31,437 nucleotides of DNA, from positions 1 through 31,437 of the forward strand of contig NAVB01000418.1 of NCBI GenBank assembly GCA_002179805.1. Direction: 5' to 3'. A program made the position numbers and the translations under genes. Origin of the DNA: Acanthamoeba lenticulata (lineage: Eukaryota > Discosea > Longamoebia > Acanthamoebidae). How positions within the stretch are numbered: the stretch's first letter is position 1; each line of letters begins with the position of its first letter. This document shows positions 20,501-29,483 of this stretch, one piece after another. The notes below the pieces were generated by a model. That model was given only the letters and a program-made list of their open reading frames with translations, ran no database searches and was not told the origin of the DNA.

Positions 20501-22264
20501 TCCTGTTTGAGTTCTTTGAGGCCGACGGCGACGGCCTCGAGCGCGAATACCTCGAAAGCACCACCGTCCTTCTGCGCCGCTGCTTTGGTTCGGTCGCGCA
20601 CGCCTGTGCATTCCGCACATTCCAAGGAGGCTAACACGCGCGCACGAGTGCAGCGCTGTACGAGCTGGACACGGCCGGCCTGAAGGCCATCTACCGAGGT
20701 ATCGAGAAGAAGCACGAGGCCGCCACGCCCGAGAACTCGGGCGCCGACAGCATCAAGGCCGACCCGCTCGAGGAGTGGCACGTGCTTTGCATTCTTTCCG
20801 CTCGCACCGGCGACAGGGTCCGTTCTTCATGCACCAGCATCATCACTTTACCTTGGTCTGCTGACGCATCGACGTTGACGATATGCAGGAGGCACAAGAG
20901 TTCGTGACTGCCAAGCGAGCATCGGCGCGGAACCAGACCATCCGGCGCTACTTCAAGCTCAGCAAGAACGAGCAGCTCATCGCCGGTTCGTGGTAGTGGG
21001 AAATGAAGCTTGACTGCGTAGTGACATGCGCAAGTGACTTCCTTTGGCCAACCGGCACACTCCAGAATTCGAGTGCAACAACGCCGAGATGATCCGGGGC
21101 CGGCTGTACCTGTCGACATCGAGCCTGTGCTTTGAGCCTCTGGTCGACGCGCGCAAGATCATCATCCCCATCCAACATATTTCCTTCATCGCTCGTGTAC
21201 CATGCCTTTATTGATTTATTTATTTATTTATTTATTTATTTCTAATGTATTTTGTTGAGACCTAAAATATTTTGGGTGCAGAACAAGCATGTAAGCTTCC
21301 CAGACGCCATCCAACTCACCGCTGACCGCGAGGTACGCCACCACTGCATGAGCCGCCTTGTCCAGGCCACCTTAGGGCCCTGAGCTCACTTGAGGGATAC
21401 CATAGGACTATGCGTTCTGGAGCTTTGCGTCCAACCGGTCGGACGAGTGCTACGAGATGCTCATCGCGCAAGCGCGGATACTGGGCAACGCGTCCATCGT
21501 GCCCTTTGAGGACATCGTCTCGGCCTCGGGCTCGGAAGGCGAGATGTCGCGCATCGCCATCTCTCCGCGCTCCAACCTGGTCTCCCCGCGCGCCCGCAAA
21601 GATCGGTGCGTGCGCGGCCAGTCTCGTCATACTTGAAGGTGTTGCTGACGTCAGCAATATCAGCGCCAAGTCGATCAGCGGATCGAAACATCAGTCGGAG
21701 AAGGAGGAAGAGCTCGTCGCCCTCTTCAACCTGCCCGCAGACGAGTCCCTCGTTCAACGTTCGTTGCGCCCCACATCTCCCCCCCCCCTCTCTTTCTCCT
21801 CTTCCACAACTCGCTGTCCAGGCGCCGGCTGACGACCTCGACCTGCGTCCAGAATACGGCTGCGTGCTCAAGAGCAAGGGCAGCTCGGGGCCGGGCCGGT
21901 TGCTCATCTTCCGCTCCCACTTTTGCTTCCTGCCCTCCGTCGGCTCCTCCCTGGTACGTGAGCCCGGCCTGGTGCGGACGATGACAGTGATGGCGATGAT
22001 AGTGATGAAGCTGATGATGATGATGGTCGTGATGATGGCAACGTGATGCAGGTGACTGTGCGTGTGGCAGAGGTCAAGTCGGTAACGAAGAAGCGGACCG
22101 CCATCCTCTTGCCCAACGCGCTGTCGGTGACCACCCGCTCAGGTTCCAAGTACTCGTTCCATTCGTTGCTGAAGCGAAACGAGGTCTACTCGGTCATGCG
22201 AGAGCAAATGGAGCAAGTTGGTGAAGAGACGCAACGCACCAGCAAGTCCAAGAAGAAGTTGTGA
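14574..22264 (+). CDS. Giant C2 - MUN-like - tandem GRAM protein
   Basis: About 1,600 residues, probably a membrane-tethering or vesicle-priming factor. Exons: 14574-14668, 14736-14845, 15117-15388, 15446-15520, 15629-15674, 15712-15893, 15976-16114, 16180-16333, 16475-16503, 16582-16662, 16761-16870, 16948-17033, 17112-17249, 17340-17469, 17549-17702, 17777-17916, 18013-18102, 18231-18294, 18362-18515, 18598-18670, 18790-18890, 18959-19064, 19124-19294, 19389-19571, 19663-19851, 19928-20587, 20654-20817, 20889-20985, 21066-21196, 21282-21332, 21406-21605, 21664-21751, 21822-21953, 22052-22264. Order: charged Ala/Lys-rich N-terminus; C2 domain (GRLHIRVQSARDLPGT, SLNPTWDEEF, DLELQMPREDWFPL); about 900 helical residues resembling the MUN region of Munc13; two GRAM domains (IRGRLYLSTSSLCFEP; FNLPADESL to SGSKYSFHSLLKR). 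Least certain junctions: the donors of the exons ending 18102 and 21751, the acceptor at 16475, and a frame break near 20260. Confidence 0.8.
18150..18171. repeat. (TA)n microsatellite in an intron
   Basis: About eleven TA units inside the intron after the exon ending at 18102. Confidence 0.9.
18707..18752. repeat. CAAAA-type A-rich repeat in an intron
   Basis: Imperfect repeats of C followed by four to seven A, within the intron after the exon ending at 18670. No polypyrimidine tract is left near it, so splicing relies on the later CAG. Confidence 0.85.
19367..19384. repeat. (TG)9 microsatellite abutting a 3' splice site
   Basis: Nine TG units end just before the GCAG acceptor of the exon starting at 19389. 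Confidence 0.9.
21208..21241. repeat. (TTTA)n tetranucleotide repeat in an intron
   Basis: About eight TTTA units in the intron between the exons ending at 21196 and starting at 21282. Confidence 0.9.
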
Positions 22265-22298
22265 TGCCATTTTCTGCTCCAGCTCAATCCAAGAAATG

Positions 22299-22304
22299 AA
22301 TAAA
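22299..22304 (+). terminator. Polyadenylation signal AATAAA of the C2-MUN-GRAM gene
   Basis: AATAAA 35 nt past the stop codon at 22262-22264, followed by an A/G-rich stretch. Confidence 0.6.
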
Positions 22305-22421
22305 GAAAAGAGAAAGCGAAGAGAAATAGACTGTTCCAGTGACGTTCACCCCAAAACCTCAACCAACAAGTCGCGCATGCGCGTTCGCGCGCCAAGCCGC
22401 CCATTTTGATTTTAGAGAAAA

Positions 22422-23964
22422 ATGGACGCTCACGATATCGAACCCGCCTCCTTCGCCTTCGTGCTCTTCTTTATCTACTGCCTTTTGGCTTTAATTTCTG
22501 TATTTCAAATTGCACGAATCATCTTCTATGGGTACGTGCACACTGCTTTGCAAAAGCAGGTTGCCTCGGGAACATTTTACCTCATTTGTTGCCCATTGTT
22601 TTGGGTCGTTCAGGCACAATATATGGGGTTGGCAGTTTGGATTCCTGGTGCAATGCGTGCCCTTTTCCATCCTTCGCGCTCTCTTCTTCCTCCTCATTGA
22701 CGTTCTTGAGAAGGGCAACGTTGCTCTCACCTTCGCCATTTACTGGTACGCTTCTACCCCCTCCCAATAGTTCATGACTTCCCATTCGTGTGGGCTTACA
22801 CAGTGCTCCTGCAGGATCCCAATCAACTTGCAGTTCAGCACCTTCTCCCTTCTCATCCTGTTCTACGCAAACATTTACCACAAGACCGAGAAGAACTGGG
22901 ACAGCGTGAAGCTACCCTACGCTCTCATATTTGTTATTACCAACGTCGCCTACCTCCTGGTCACCATCGGTTCGTCGCGATCCCTCTCTCTCTCTCTCTC
23001 TCTTTCTTCGTCAGCATCCCCCTCTCGGCTCACTCACTCGCGGGCGCTCGTGCACTATCGTGCTGCAGTGGCCGTGGCGCTCGTGGCGACGCAGAGCTCG
23101 CAGGGGACGTGGGAAAACGAGCTGTGGAACATCGTGTCGGCCATCGGCTTCTTCACGCTCGTGATCGTGCTGGCCTTCTACGGCATGCGCGTGGCGCGCC
23201 TCATGCGCGAGGGCCGAGCGCAGATCAGCTTCCAGCCTCGCAAGTCGTCCAACGTGCAAGTGGTCTCGGTGACCGCCGTCATCTTCCTCCTCTTCACCTC
23301 CCGCACGGTCTTCAACGTCCTCTCGGCCGTGGGCACCATCAGCTTCGCAGTCGAGAGCGGCCTCGAGCTCAACGACCTCGGCATGTTTGCGCTCTTCTTC
23401 GTCTGGGAGATCGTCCCCACCAGTCTCGTCATCATCCTCTTCTGGCGGGTACGCTTGCTAATCAGTATGAAGAAGAAGAAGAAGACGGATATGAAAGAGG
23501 CTGATGACCATCATGTATACGCAGATACCGAGTCCCAAGCGCCGCCAGACGCTGTTGCCCAGCGCGCAGGCGCCCTACAAGGTGAGCCTCATCAACGAGA
23601 GCACGGAGGATTCGACCTACGCGGCAACGCACAGCTCGCTGTTTGACAACCCGCAGCGGTACGACTCGGACGAGGACTCCTCGGCGGCCACCGCCCACTA
23701 CAGCGCCTCGCCACGCTACTTCCTCCCGGCCAACAACTCGCCCTACTCGCCCTACGACACCAATCCGACCCCTCCCTCCGTACGTTGTGTGCTATCCTTA
23801 TTCTTTGTTTTTTAGTTTATTATATAATATTTTCATAATAATAATATTTTATTTATTGAATTTTATTTTATGTTGTGCTTTTATTGATGGAAAGCAAACC
23901 CCTTTGATGATTGCAGTACGGAGCGACCCTGAGCGCGCAGACTTCGGACCTCAGTTCAAGTTGA
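22422..23964 (+). CDS. Seven-TM TOM1/GPR137-type membrane protein
   Basis: Polytopic protein related to the plant TOM1/TOM3/THH1 and animal GPR137 families, which sit in endolysosomal or vacuolar membranes. Six exons: 22422-22531, 22614-22745, 22815-22969, 23069-23448, 23525-23779, 23917-23964; 1,080 nt, 359 residues plus stop. Seven hydrophobic helices can be counted, starting FAFVLFFIYCLLALISVF. The family block around TM3 (FFLLIDVLEKGNVALTF) and the segment LLILFYANIYHKTEKNWDS are the reason for the call. The tail of about 100 residues is cytosolic, rich in Ser, Tyr, Asn and Pro, with SPYSPYD-type motifs that could be phosphorylated or sorted. Each intron keeps phase. It lies head-to-tail after the C2-MUN-GRAM gene with about 160 bp between stop and start. 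Confidence 0.82.
22984..23003. repeat. (CT)n microsatellite in an intron
   Basis: About ten CT units in the third intron of the TOM1-type gene, forming a long pyrimidine tract upstream of the acceptor. Confidence 0.9.
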
Positions 23965-24333
23965 GTCGTTGTGTTCGTTGTTGTGTTGCTCTGTGGGGCA
24001 ACACCCCACAGGCACGTTGTTGTTTTCGGTGTGTATGTATTTATTCCAACCTCTTCTTCTTCTTCTTCTTCTACAAAGCTTTCCTCGCAAACCTGCTGTG
24101 CACAATTTCTTGGCCTCAAAACCTTTCGTTTGTTGATTGCATAATGAACACCACGAGAGCCTTTTTACATGCATGGGGTCAGTTGAGCAGTTGACCTGTA
24201 TTAGAGAGGACATGTCGTTACGAGGTAGTGTTGGATGATCGGTAGTAGCCCACCGTCCCATCATCACCAGGATCCTCACCGTCAGTCATCGGCGAGCCTG
24301 TTAGTGTCGAGCTCGCAGTCGCCTTCAGCTAGT

Positions 24334-24356
24334 CCATCAAGCTTACCATCAAGCTT
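24334..24356. repeat. Tandem 11-mer CCATCAAGCTT
   Basis: Two perfect copies (24334-24344 and 24346-24356) separated by one base, upstream of the lectin gene. Confidence 0.85.
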
Positions 24357-24510
24357 GGTGTTGCTGTCAGCAAGTGCTTCCCACAGGCCGTCACCCACAC
24401 CTGTCAGCATTCAGCTCACTGGTTAACTGGGGACTCAAGGCATGTAAAAATCACCTTGAAGGCCGACGGGGCAAAAGTACGACCAACACTGCTGGAGAGG
24501 GCCACAGCCC

Positions 24511-24552
24511 CTCGGGTTGTTCGTCGCCGATGGCGGCTCTCGGGTTGTTCGT
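24511..24552. repeat. Direct repeat CTCGGGTTGTTCGT, two copies
   Basis: Two perfect 14-base copies, 24511-24524 and 24539-24552, starts 28 bp apart. They lie about 340-380 bp upstream of the TATA box of the lectin gene. Confidence 0.85.
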
Positions 24553-24833
24553 TGCGTTGAGCCCGTGCGGCGCCTGTCCAATGGGCAGAGCAGTGCAGAG
24601 CTCAGCAGAGCATCAAGTTCGGGCAAATTTCGTGCCAAAATGTTTTTTTAATTGCGCTGACGCTTGGCCGCAGACCGCGACTGTGGAAGCAGGAATGGCT
24701 ACAGAACTGGGGCACCAGACCAGCTTCCTCGCCTGGTTTTCGCCCACGCTTCAGCAAGCTATGCCGGAAGGCCGAGATGCCCATAGGATCTGGACGTAAC
24801 GCATACAGATGTATGGCGCTTTCACGGGTACTT

Positions 24834-24848
24834 CAGGACGTGGTCCTG
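24834..24848. promoter_or_regulatory. Inverted repeat CAGGAC-GTG-GTCCTG, possible regulator site
   Basis: Perfect 6-bp arms around a 3-base centre, about 45 bp upstream of the TATA box of the lectin gene. The position and symmetry suit a dimeric transcription factor; this is inference. Confidence 0.45.
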
Positions 24849-24891
24849 ATCTGTTGCAACGGTGGCAACTTCCCTAGCCACATAGCGCAAC

Positions 24892-24897
24892 TATAAA
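24892..24897 (+). promoter_or_regulatory. TATA box of the lectin gene
   Basis: TATAAA in a GC-rich setting, 113 bp upstream of the lectin ATG, leaving a leader of about 80 nt. Confidence 0.7.
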
Positions 24898-25004
24898 GCG
24901 CCCCACAGTGTTCATACATTCATCATCATCACCAAGCCAGACACCTAACCAAGCACCAACAACAGCCCAGATTCTTACTCCCCTCTGGTGTTTACTGACT
25001 GACG

Positions 25005-26331
25005 ATGAAGACCCTCCTCGGACTCTTGCTGCTCGCCGCCGTGGCGGTGGTCGCCCACGGCCAGAACGCCGACTGCGGCGGTGGCTTCTTCAGCAATGGC
25101 AACGGCTGCTGCCCGATCTTCCTCAACGGCTCGCCCTACTACCCGGGCAGCGACGGTTGCTACCCCATCCTCACCAAGCTCGGCGTCCAGTACTCCGACG
25201 TCTTTGGCTGCTACCCCAACATCAACGTACGTCATGTCCTTGTTGTCTCCTCCAATCAGAACTTGTGATTTTGCGTTTCATTGCTAAAATGAGTCGTTAC
25301 AGGGCACCTACGAGGGCACTGCCGCCTGCAGCAACAAGTGCAAGGCTGAGTGCTTCAACACCACCCAGACCGCTTCGCCGTCGCCGGCCGCGCCGTCCCC
25401 GTCGGCCTCGGCCTCGCCTGCTGCCCCCTCGCCGTCGGCTTCGCCCGCCGCCCCTTCGGCCTCGCCCTCCACCATCGTCTCCACCCCGCAGCCCAGCTCA
25501 GCTCCCGCTGGCTGCAGCCTGAGGGTTGACCAGGTTGCCCGCTCTACCCAGGACGGCTCGTGGACCACTGGCGACTTCAAGTTCCAGATCTACGACCTCA
25601 CCTTCACCAACAACGGCAACCAGGCTGTCAACAGCGCCCAGATCAACGTCGCCCTCAACGCCAACCAGGAGATCTACCAGTTCTGGAACATCGAGCGTCA
25701 GTCGGCCAACAGCAACGGCTTCAACGTGCCCATGTCCTGGGGTCCGCTCCAGGTCGGCGCCACCCTCGGCGCTGGCTACATCGTCCGCTCGCCCGTCTCG
25801 GCCGGCAACATCGCCGCGCCCGCTGTGACCATCACCTCCACCACTTGCTCTGGCTCGACCACCGCCGCGCCCTCGCCTTCGGCCTCGCCCGCCCCGGCCA
25901 GCCCGAGCGCCTCGCCCGCCGCCCCGTCGGCCTCGCCCTCGGCCAACCCGACCATCGTCGCCACGCCCCAGCCCAGCTCGGCTCCCGGCTGCAGCGCCAC
26001 CGTGACCATTGCCGCCCGCTCGGCTGCCTCTGGCGGCGTCTGGCAGACTGGCGGTGCCACGTTCCAGATCTTCGACATCTCGCTCAAGAACAACGGCCAG
26101 CGCGCCGTCAACGGTGGCGTGCTCACCTTTGGCCTTGCTGAGGCTGGTGCCAGCATCTTCCAGTACTGGGAGCTCAACCGCCAGGGCTCGAGCAACGCCT
26201 TCAACATCGCCTTTAACTACGGCGCGCTCCAGGCTGGCGCCAACCAGGGCGCTGGCATCGTCGTCCGCCTTGCCGGCTCGACTGCTGCCGCCGTGCCCAC
26301 CGCCACCCTGAGCTCCCTGGCCTGCCAGTAA
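25005..26331 (+). CDS. Secreted lectin: eight-cysteine N-terminal domain and two CBM49 domains, likely cyst-wall protein
   Basis: Predicted carbohydrate-binding wall protein. Two exons, 25005-25226 and 25303-26331, give 1,251 nt: 416 residues plus stop. A signal peptide (MKTLLGLLLLAAVAVVAHG) is followed by a compact domain with eight cysteines between residues 23 and 91. A Ser/Pro/Ala linker leads to the first CBM49-like beta domain (about 145-256; FQIYDLTFTNNGNQAV), then a near-copy linker and a second such domain (304-416; FQIFDISLKNNGQRAV). Aromatic residues in equivalent places (YQFWNIER, FQYWELNR) could form the cellulose-binding face. CBM49 was described from plant cellulases and Dictyostelium wall proteins; Acanthamoeba Luke lectins use it for cellulose in the cyst wall and Leo lectins use eight-Cys domains. 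Here both module types appear together. Linker and domain seem to have arisen by internal duplication. A TATA box lies upstream. Confidence 0.88.
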
Positions 26332-26355
26332 GTCAGAGGCTTCAAGCACTTTAGG

Positions 26356-26373
26356 AAGGAGTAGAGGCTCCTT
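26356..26373 (+). other. Stem-loop in the lectin 3' UTR (AAGGAG / CTCCTT)
   Basis: Perfect 6-bp stem with a 6-base loop, 25 nt past the stop codon. Confidence 0.5.
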
Positions 26374-26385
26374 CTCCCTTCTCTA

Positions 26386-26401
26386 AACCGGAAAGCCGGT
26401 T
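26386..26401 (+). other. Stem-loop in the lectin 3' UTR (AACCGG / CCGGTT)
   Basis: Perfect 6-bp stem with a 4-base AAAG loop, followed by a T-rich run. It lies 12 nt after the first stem-loop. Confidence 0.55.
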
Positions 26402-26831
26402 CTCTTTTTGCCTCTTTTTCCAGCCTCATCACACACACGATGTTCGCACTTCTGGTCTCCAGAATGCTCTTTTTATGAAAACATGCACATGTTTGTTCTT
26501 CCTACACACGCTCTGGCCCTCTCTGCTTCACGTTTTTGAGAAAGTGTACGCAAAAGTGATGCCCGAGAAGCGCACTTGTCTGGGCAGGCTGAGGCGATCT
26601 CGCCCCGTAGCCCCCGTGGCGTTCACGACGCTCAGGAAGAGTACTGATCACGGTGAGCTGTTGACTCGTGAGGTTGATTGGCCCAGGCCTTTCGTTCAAG
26701 TTTTGAGCGAGGCGGCCAAGAGGTTGCTGTTGTCGACCGCGCTCACCATCTCGGACACTGCACAACACCATAACAGGTGTACGTGAGCAAGGCTCAGTAC
26801 GTTGAAGCGCAACAGGGCAAAGAAAAGAGGG

Positions 26832-27563
26832 TCATGGGGTCGCACTTTGGGCCTTGTTGATGTGCGGCTCGGTGAGCCAGAGCTGGAGCATGCCCTCTGT
26901 TTCGGCCGCGCGCTCAAAGTGGATGCCCGCCACGAGACGCTTGCGCTGGAGATACTCTTTCTCATGCATCTTGGCGATGACGTCGATGAACTCGAGTACT
27001 TCTGCGACAGAAGGCGCCAACGCGGGCCCTGTGGGGCGGCAAAACAGCCAAAAGGGTGGTCACCTGTCAAAAGGGCTGCTCTGTTATGCGCGGCGGGAGG
27101 ACGGCGGCACCTCCACGCTGGAGAGCGGCATCACGTGAGGCAGGCACGGGAGCCACCTGGCGATGGTAGTGAGCCCAGGCCTCCTCGCTCACGCGTTGCA
27201 TGTTGCGGACGATGGCGCCCAGCCCTCGCCTGTGTAGCGCGCGAGTGAGCAATTCATAACGGTAAAGGATGAACCAGCAGCAAGTAGCGCGTACATGGAT
27301 TGGTGAATGCCCTTGATGTGTTCTTCTATGAGTGCGCGGTGTTGATCAATGAGCTTGTCCCGAAGATCGGGAAAGGCGGCCTCGATCTCCGGGGCGAGCT
27401 TCACGCCGGCAGAGGGCCGGAGAAGCTGGACGGTCGGCAGGAGATTGTTTAACTTGACAAAATGGGTGCCGCCCTCCACACTAGCTGTGTCCCAAGCCTC
27501 GACCTGCCGCTGCAATCGCGCAAACAAGCCCACCAGCACCTTTCGGTGGCTCTCCGCGTCCAT
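26832..27563 (-). CDS. AIRIM/C1orf109-like ribosome maturation factor
   Basis: In animals AIRIM (C1orf109) works with the AAA ATPase AFG2/SPATA5 to release a factor from pre-60S ribosomes. Three exons, 27563-27295, 27229-27117 and 27028-26832, sum to 579 nt: 192 residues plus stop, close to the roughly 200 residues of the human protein. It is almost all helical, with no signal peptide or membrane segment. The family match rests on the order of an N-terminal helical pair, a central FPDLRDKL motif, and the C-terminal block APSVAEVLEFIDVIAKMHEK and EYLQRKRLVAGIHF. The start is the first ATG in frame. The exon 2 donor was set at 27117 because only that choice restores phase and joins the APSVAEVLEF block. 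It is divergent from the B12D-type gene. Confidence 0.75.
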
Positions 27564-27885
27564 TTTTATGGTATTTTTTCTTCGAGCTGAAGAAATTGTT
27601 GAAGGAAATAACGGAATGTAAAGCAGCGCTCTTAATTCTTGATTGGTTGCGGACATGTAGTCGTCCGGCAACGTGACGCGAAAATGCTGCCCAGAGCACC
27701 AATCATTGTCTTTGGCAACCAGGAATGGTGCAGCAAGTTTGCCGTCAATTTCGCAGACATGCATGGTGGCCGATGGCTTTAAATGTGGCCTTGGCACAGA
27801 CATTCTCATCACCAACCCAAGCACCAAGCTTGCCATCAATAGCCTTTGCGCACCCCAACAACTTCGCAAGACTTCTTCCCACACA
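27564..27885. promoter_or_regulatory. Divergent promoter, AIRIM-like and B12D-like genes
   Basis: 322 bp between divergent start codons of two growth-related housekeeping genes. No distinct TATA box. An open frame reaching leftward from the B12D-like ATG is not judged coding. Confidence 0.45.
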
Positions 27886-28185
27886 ATGAACAAGACTCCT
27901 CTCACGTTCCGCACCTTCTGCAAGCGTTTCGTCCCGCCTGAAGTGTACCCGCTCTTCATCCCGCTCACGTTCGCCTGCTCGTTTGGTACCTACATCGGCT
28001 ACCGCACGCTGTTCGGCGCGCCTGACGTCCACGTCTTCGGAACCAAGCCGCGTTACGAGACTGGCCAGCACCGAGATGAGCCCCACGCGTTTGGCCTGCA
28101 CACCAAGGCTTCGCGCTTTGACCCTCACCCCTTCATGGGCCAGGAGGAGGCCAAGTTCCATTCGAGCTACCTCTCCAACAACTGA
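27886..28185 (+). CDS. B12D/MLRQ-type small mitochondrial membrane protein
   Basis: 99 residues in a single exon. The core VPPEVYPLFIPLTFACSFG with a following TYIGYRTLFGAPDV is the single-span pattern of the B12D family, related to the MLRQ (NDUFA4-type) respiratory-chain subunit. The basic N-terminus (MNKTPLTFRTFCKRF) then one hydrophobic helix suits insertion in the mitochondrial inner membrane. The C-terminal 50 residues are His- and Pro-rich and polar (FDPHPFMGQEEAKFHSSY), not typical for plant B12D. Start chosen at ATG 27886, which directly precedes the homologous part; the open frame extends upstream without support. Short and intronless, as is common for small abundant proteins. Confidence 0.72.
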   Translation: MNKTPLTFRTFCKRFVPPEVYPLFIPLTFACSFGTYIGYRTLFGAPDVHVFGTKPRYETGQHRDEPHAFGLHTKASRFDPHPFMGQEEAKFHSSYLSNN

Positions 28186-28344
28186 GCTTCTCGCTCTTCC
28201 TTGTATATAATACCGCACATAAAACAGCTTCCAATATCGCTACTTGTGTCTTCTCGATGATGTCCCAGGTCTGCTAAAAGAAGAAAATACACAAAAATAA
28301 AAGAAACAATACCTTCAGATTGAGCCGAGGAAGACTTACAGCAC

Positions 28345-29407
28345 ATGTCGCTGGCGGAGCAGCTGGCCCGTAAACGAGAAGGGTTGAAAGCGGGCCACAC
28401 GGTTGTGGTCGACCGCTTCGGGCGTCGTTTCGTGGAGGGCAACGACGGAACCCTCACCCCCATCTTCACTGGTGCCCCGCCGTACGTAGACCCAACAGCT
28501 CCCCTCTTTGCAGTCTCTTCCGCTGATGGAAGCAGCGGCACAGGGCACAAGCGGACGAGGAGAGCTTCTTTATTGAAGCGCCTCCCCACCCAGAACTCTA
28601 CGAGGTGGGCCAAGGTATGGACTCTGCATGAGCAGACTTCTTCACCCTCACTGACACCGGGCGCCCTTTCCTTGAACCCAAAGGCTCGAGGTTGTTTATT
28701 GGTGCCCAGGAAGCGGCCACCAACAGGTTGTGTGTGCTTCTGCCTTGCCTTCTTCTTCATCTTTTACGTTACCACGTCTATCTCTAAGCGCCATGTACAG
28801 GGAGGGACTGGCGCTCAATCGTGTGCAGCACATCCTCAACGTGGCCACGGGCATCACCAACGCCTTCCCCGAGGTGCGTCCTCCCGCCACGCCGCTCGCT
28901 TCCTCTCTCTCTCTCTCTCTGCGGAGATGGTTCTGAGCGTCTTTGGCCGCGCAGGACTACACATACCTGACTTTGGCCATGCGGGACGACGAGGAAACGC
29001 AACTGCGGCCCAACTTGGGCCAGTGCTTCCGTTTTATCGACGAGGCGCTGGCCACCGGCGGGGGCGTGCTCGTTCACTGGTAAACCGGTCGAGTTTTTGG
29101 TCGTTTACCAGCATTCTGCGCACTAACGTCTTTGTCGTCTTCTTCGTGGCCAGCAACGCCGGCGTGTCGCGATCGGCGTCGGTCATCATCGCCTACCTCA
29201 TGCACAAGCACCGCCTCTCGTTCAAGGAGGCGCACGACCGGCTCAAAGCGGCCAAGTGCGTCTCCTCCTGCCTTTCTCTCGCTCTTGACGACCTCATCTC
29301 GTCTAGTAAACGTTGACTCACCTCGCGAGGGCAGGCCGGATATCAACCCGAACCCCAACTTCAGGCGCCAGCTGGTGGCGCTGGAGCAAGAGTTCATCGC
29401 CACATGA
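28345..29407 (+). CDS. Dual-specificity protein phosphatase
   Basis: Removes phosphate from Tyr and Ser/Thr of target proteins, often MAP kinases. Seven exons: 28345-28481, 28544-28614, 28684-28726, 28801-28873, 28955-29079, 29154-29255, 29335-29407; 624 nt, 207 residues plus stop. The N-terminal 75 residues are specific to this protein, with FIEAPPHPELYEVG before the catalytic domain. The DUSP fold is clear: LFIGAQEAATN, HILNVATGI, the general-acid region AMRDDEETQL, and the P-loop HCNAGVSRSAS with C150 and R156, split by an intron between H and N. AYLMHKHRLSFKEAHDRLK completes it. No separate kinase-docking domain is seen, so it is an atypical, small DUSP. It converges on the cyclase-kinase gene with 76 bp between stops. 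Confidence 0.93.
28902..28920. repeat. (CT)n microsatellite in an intron
   Basis: About nine CT units in the intron between DUSP exons 4 and 5. Confidence 0.9.
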
Positions 29408-29483
29408 AGTTGAGGAAAGTTTATGTACAACATGTTGTCTATTACACGAGACGGCGAGCTCTGGGCACGCGCACTCTTGAACA

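Larger units (their letters stand above)
23965..24891. other. Long gene-free region upstream of the secreted lectin gene
   Basis: About 930 bp, the longest gene-free interval of the window. It contains a TTC/TTCTTC pyrimidine tract near 24055-24072, several short direct repeats and an inverted repeat near its right end. Open frames here lack family resemblance. Most of it is probably the promoter of the lectin gene. Confidence 0.5.
26332..26831. other. Convergent 3' region of lectin and AIRIM-like genes
   Basis: 500 bp between two convergent stop codons. Two stem-loops lie at its left end. I see no further gene or RNA, and no clear AATAAA on either strand. Confidence 0.5.

Noticed and set aside
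25498..26349. 283-residue open frame antisense to the lectin
   Set aside because: Gly/Arg/Ala low complexity created by the Ser/Pro-rich linkers on the real strand.
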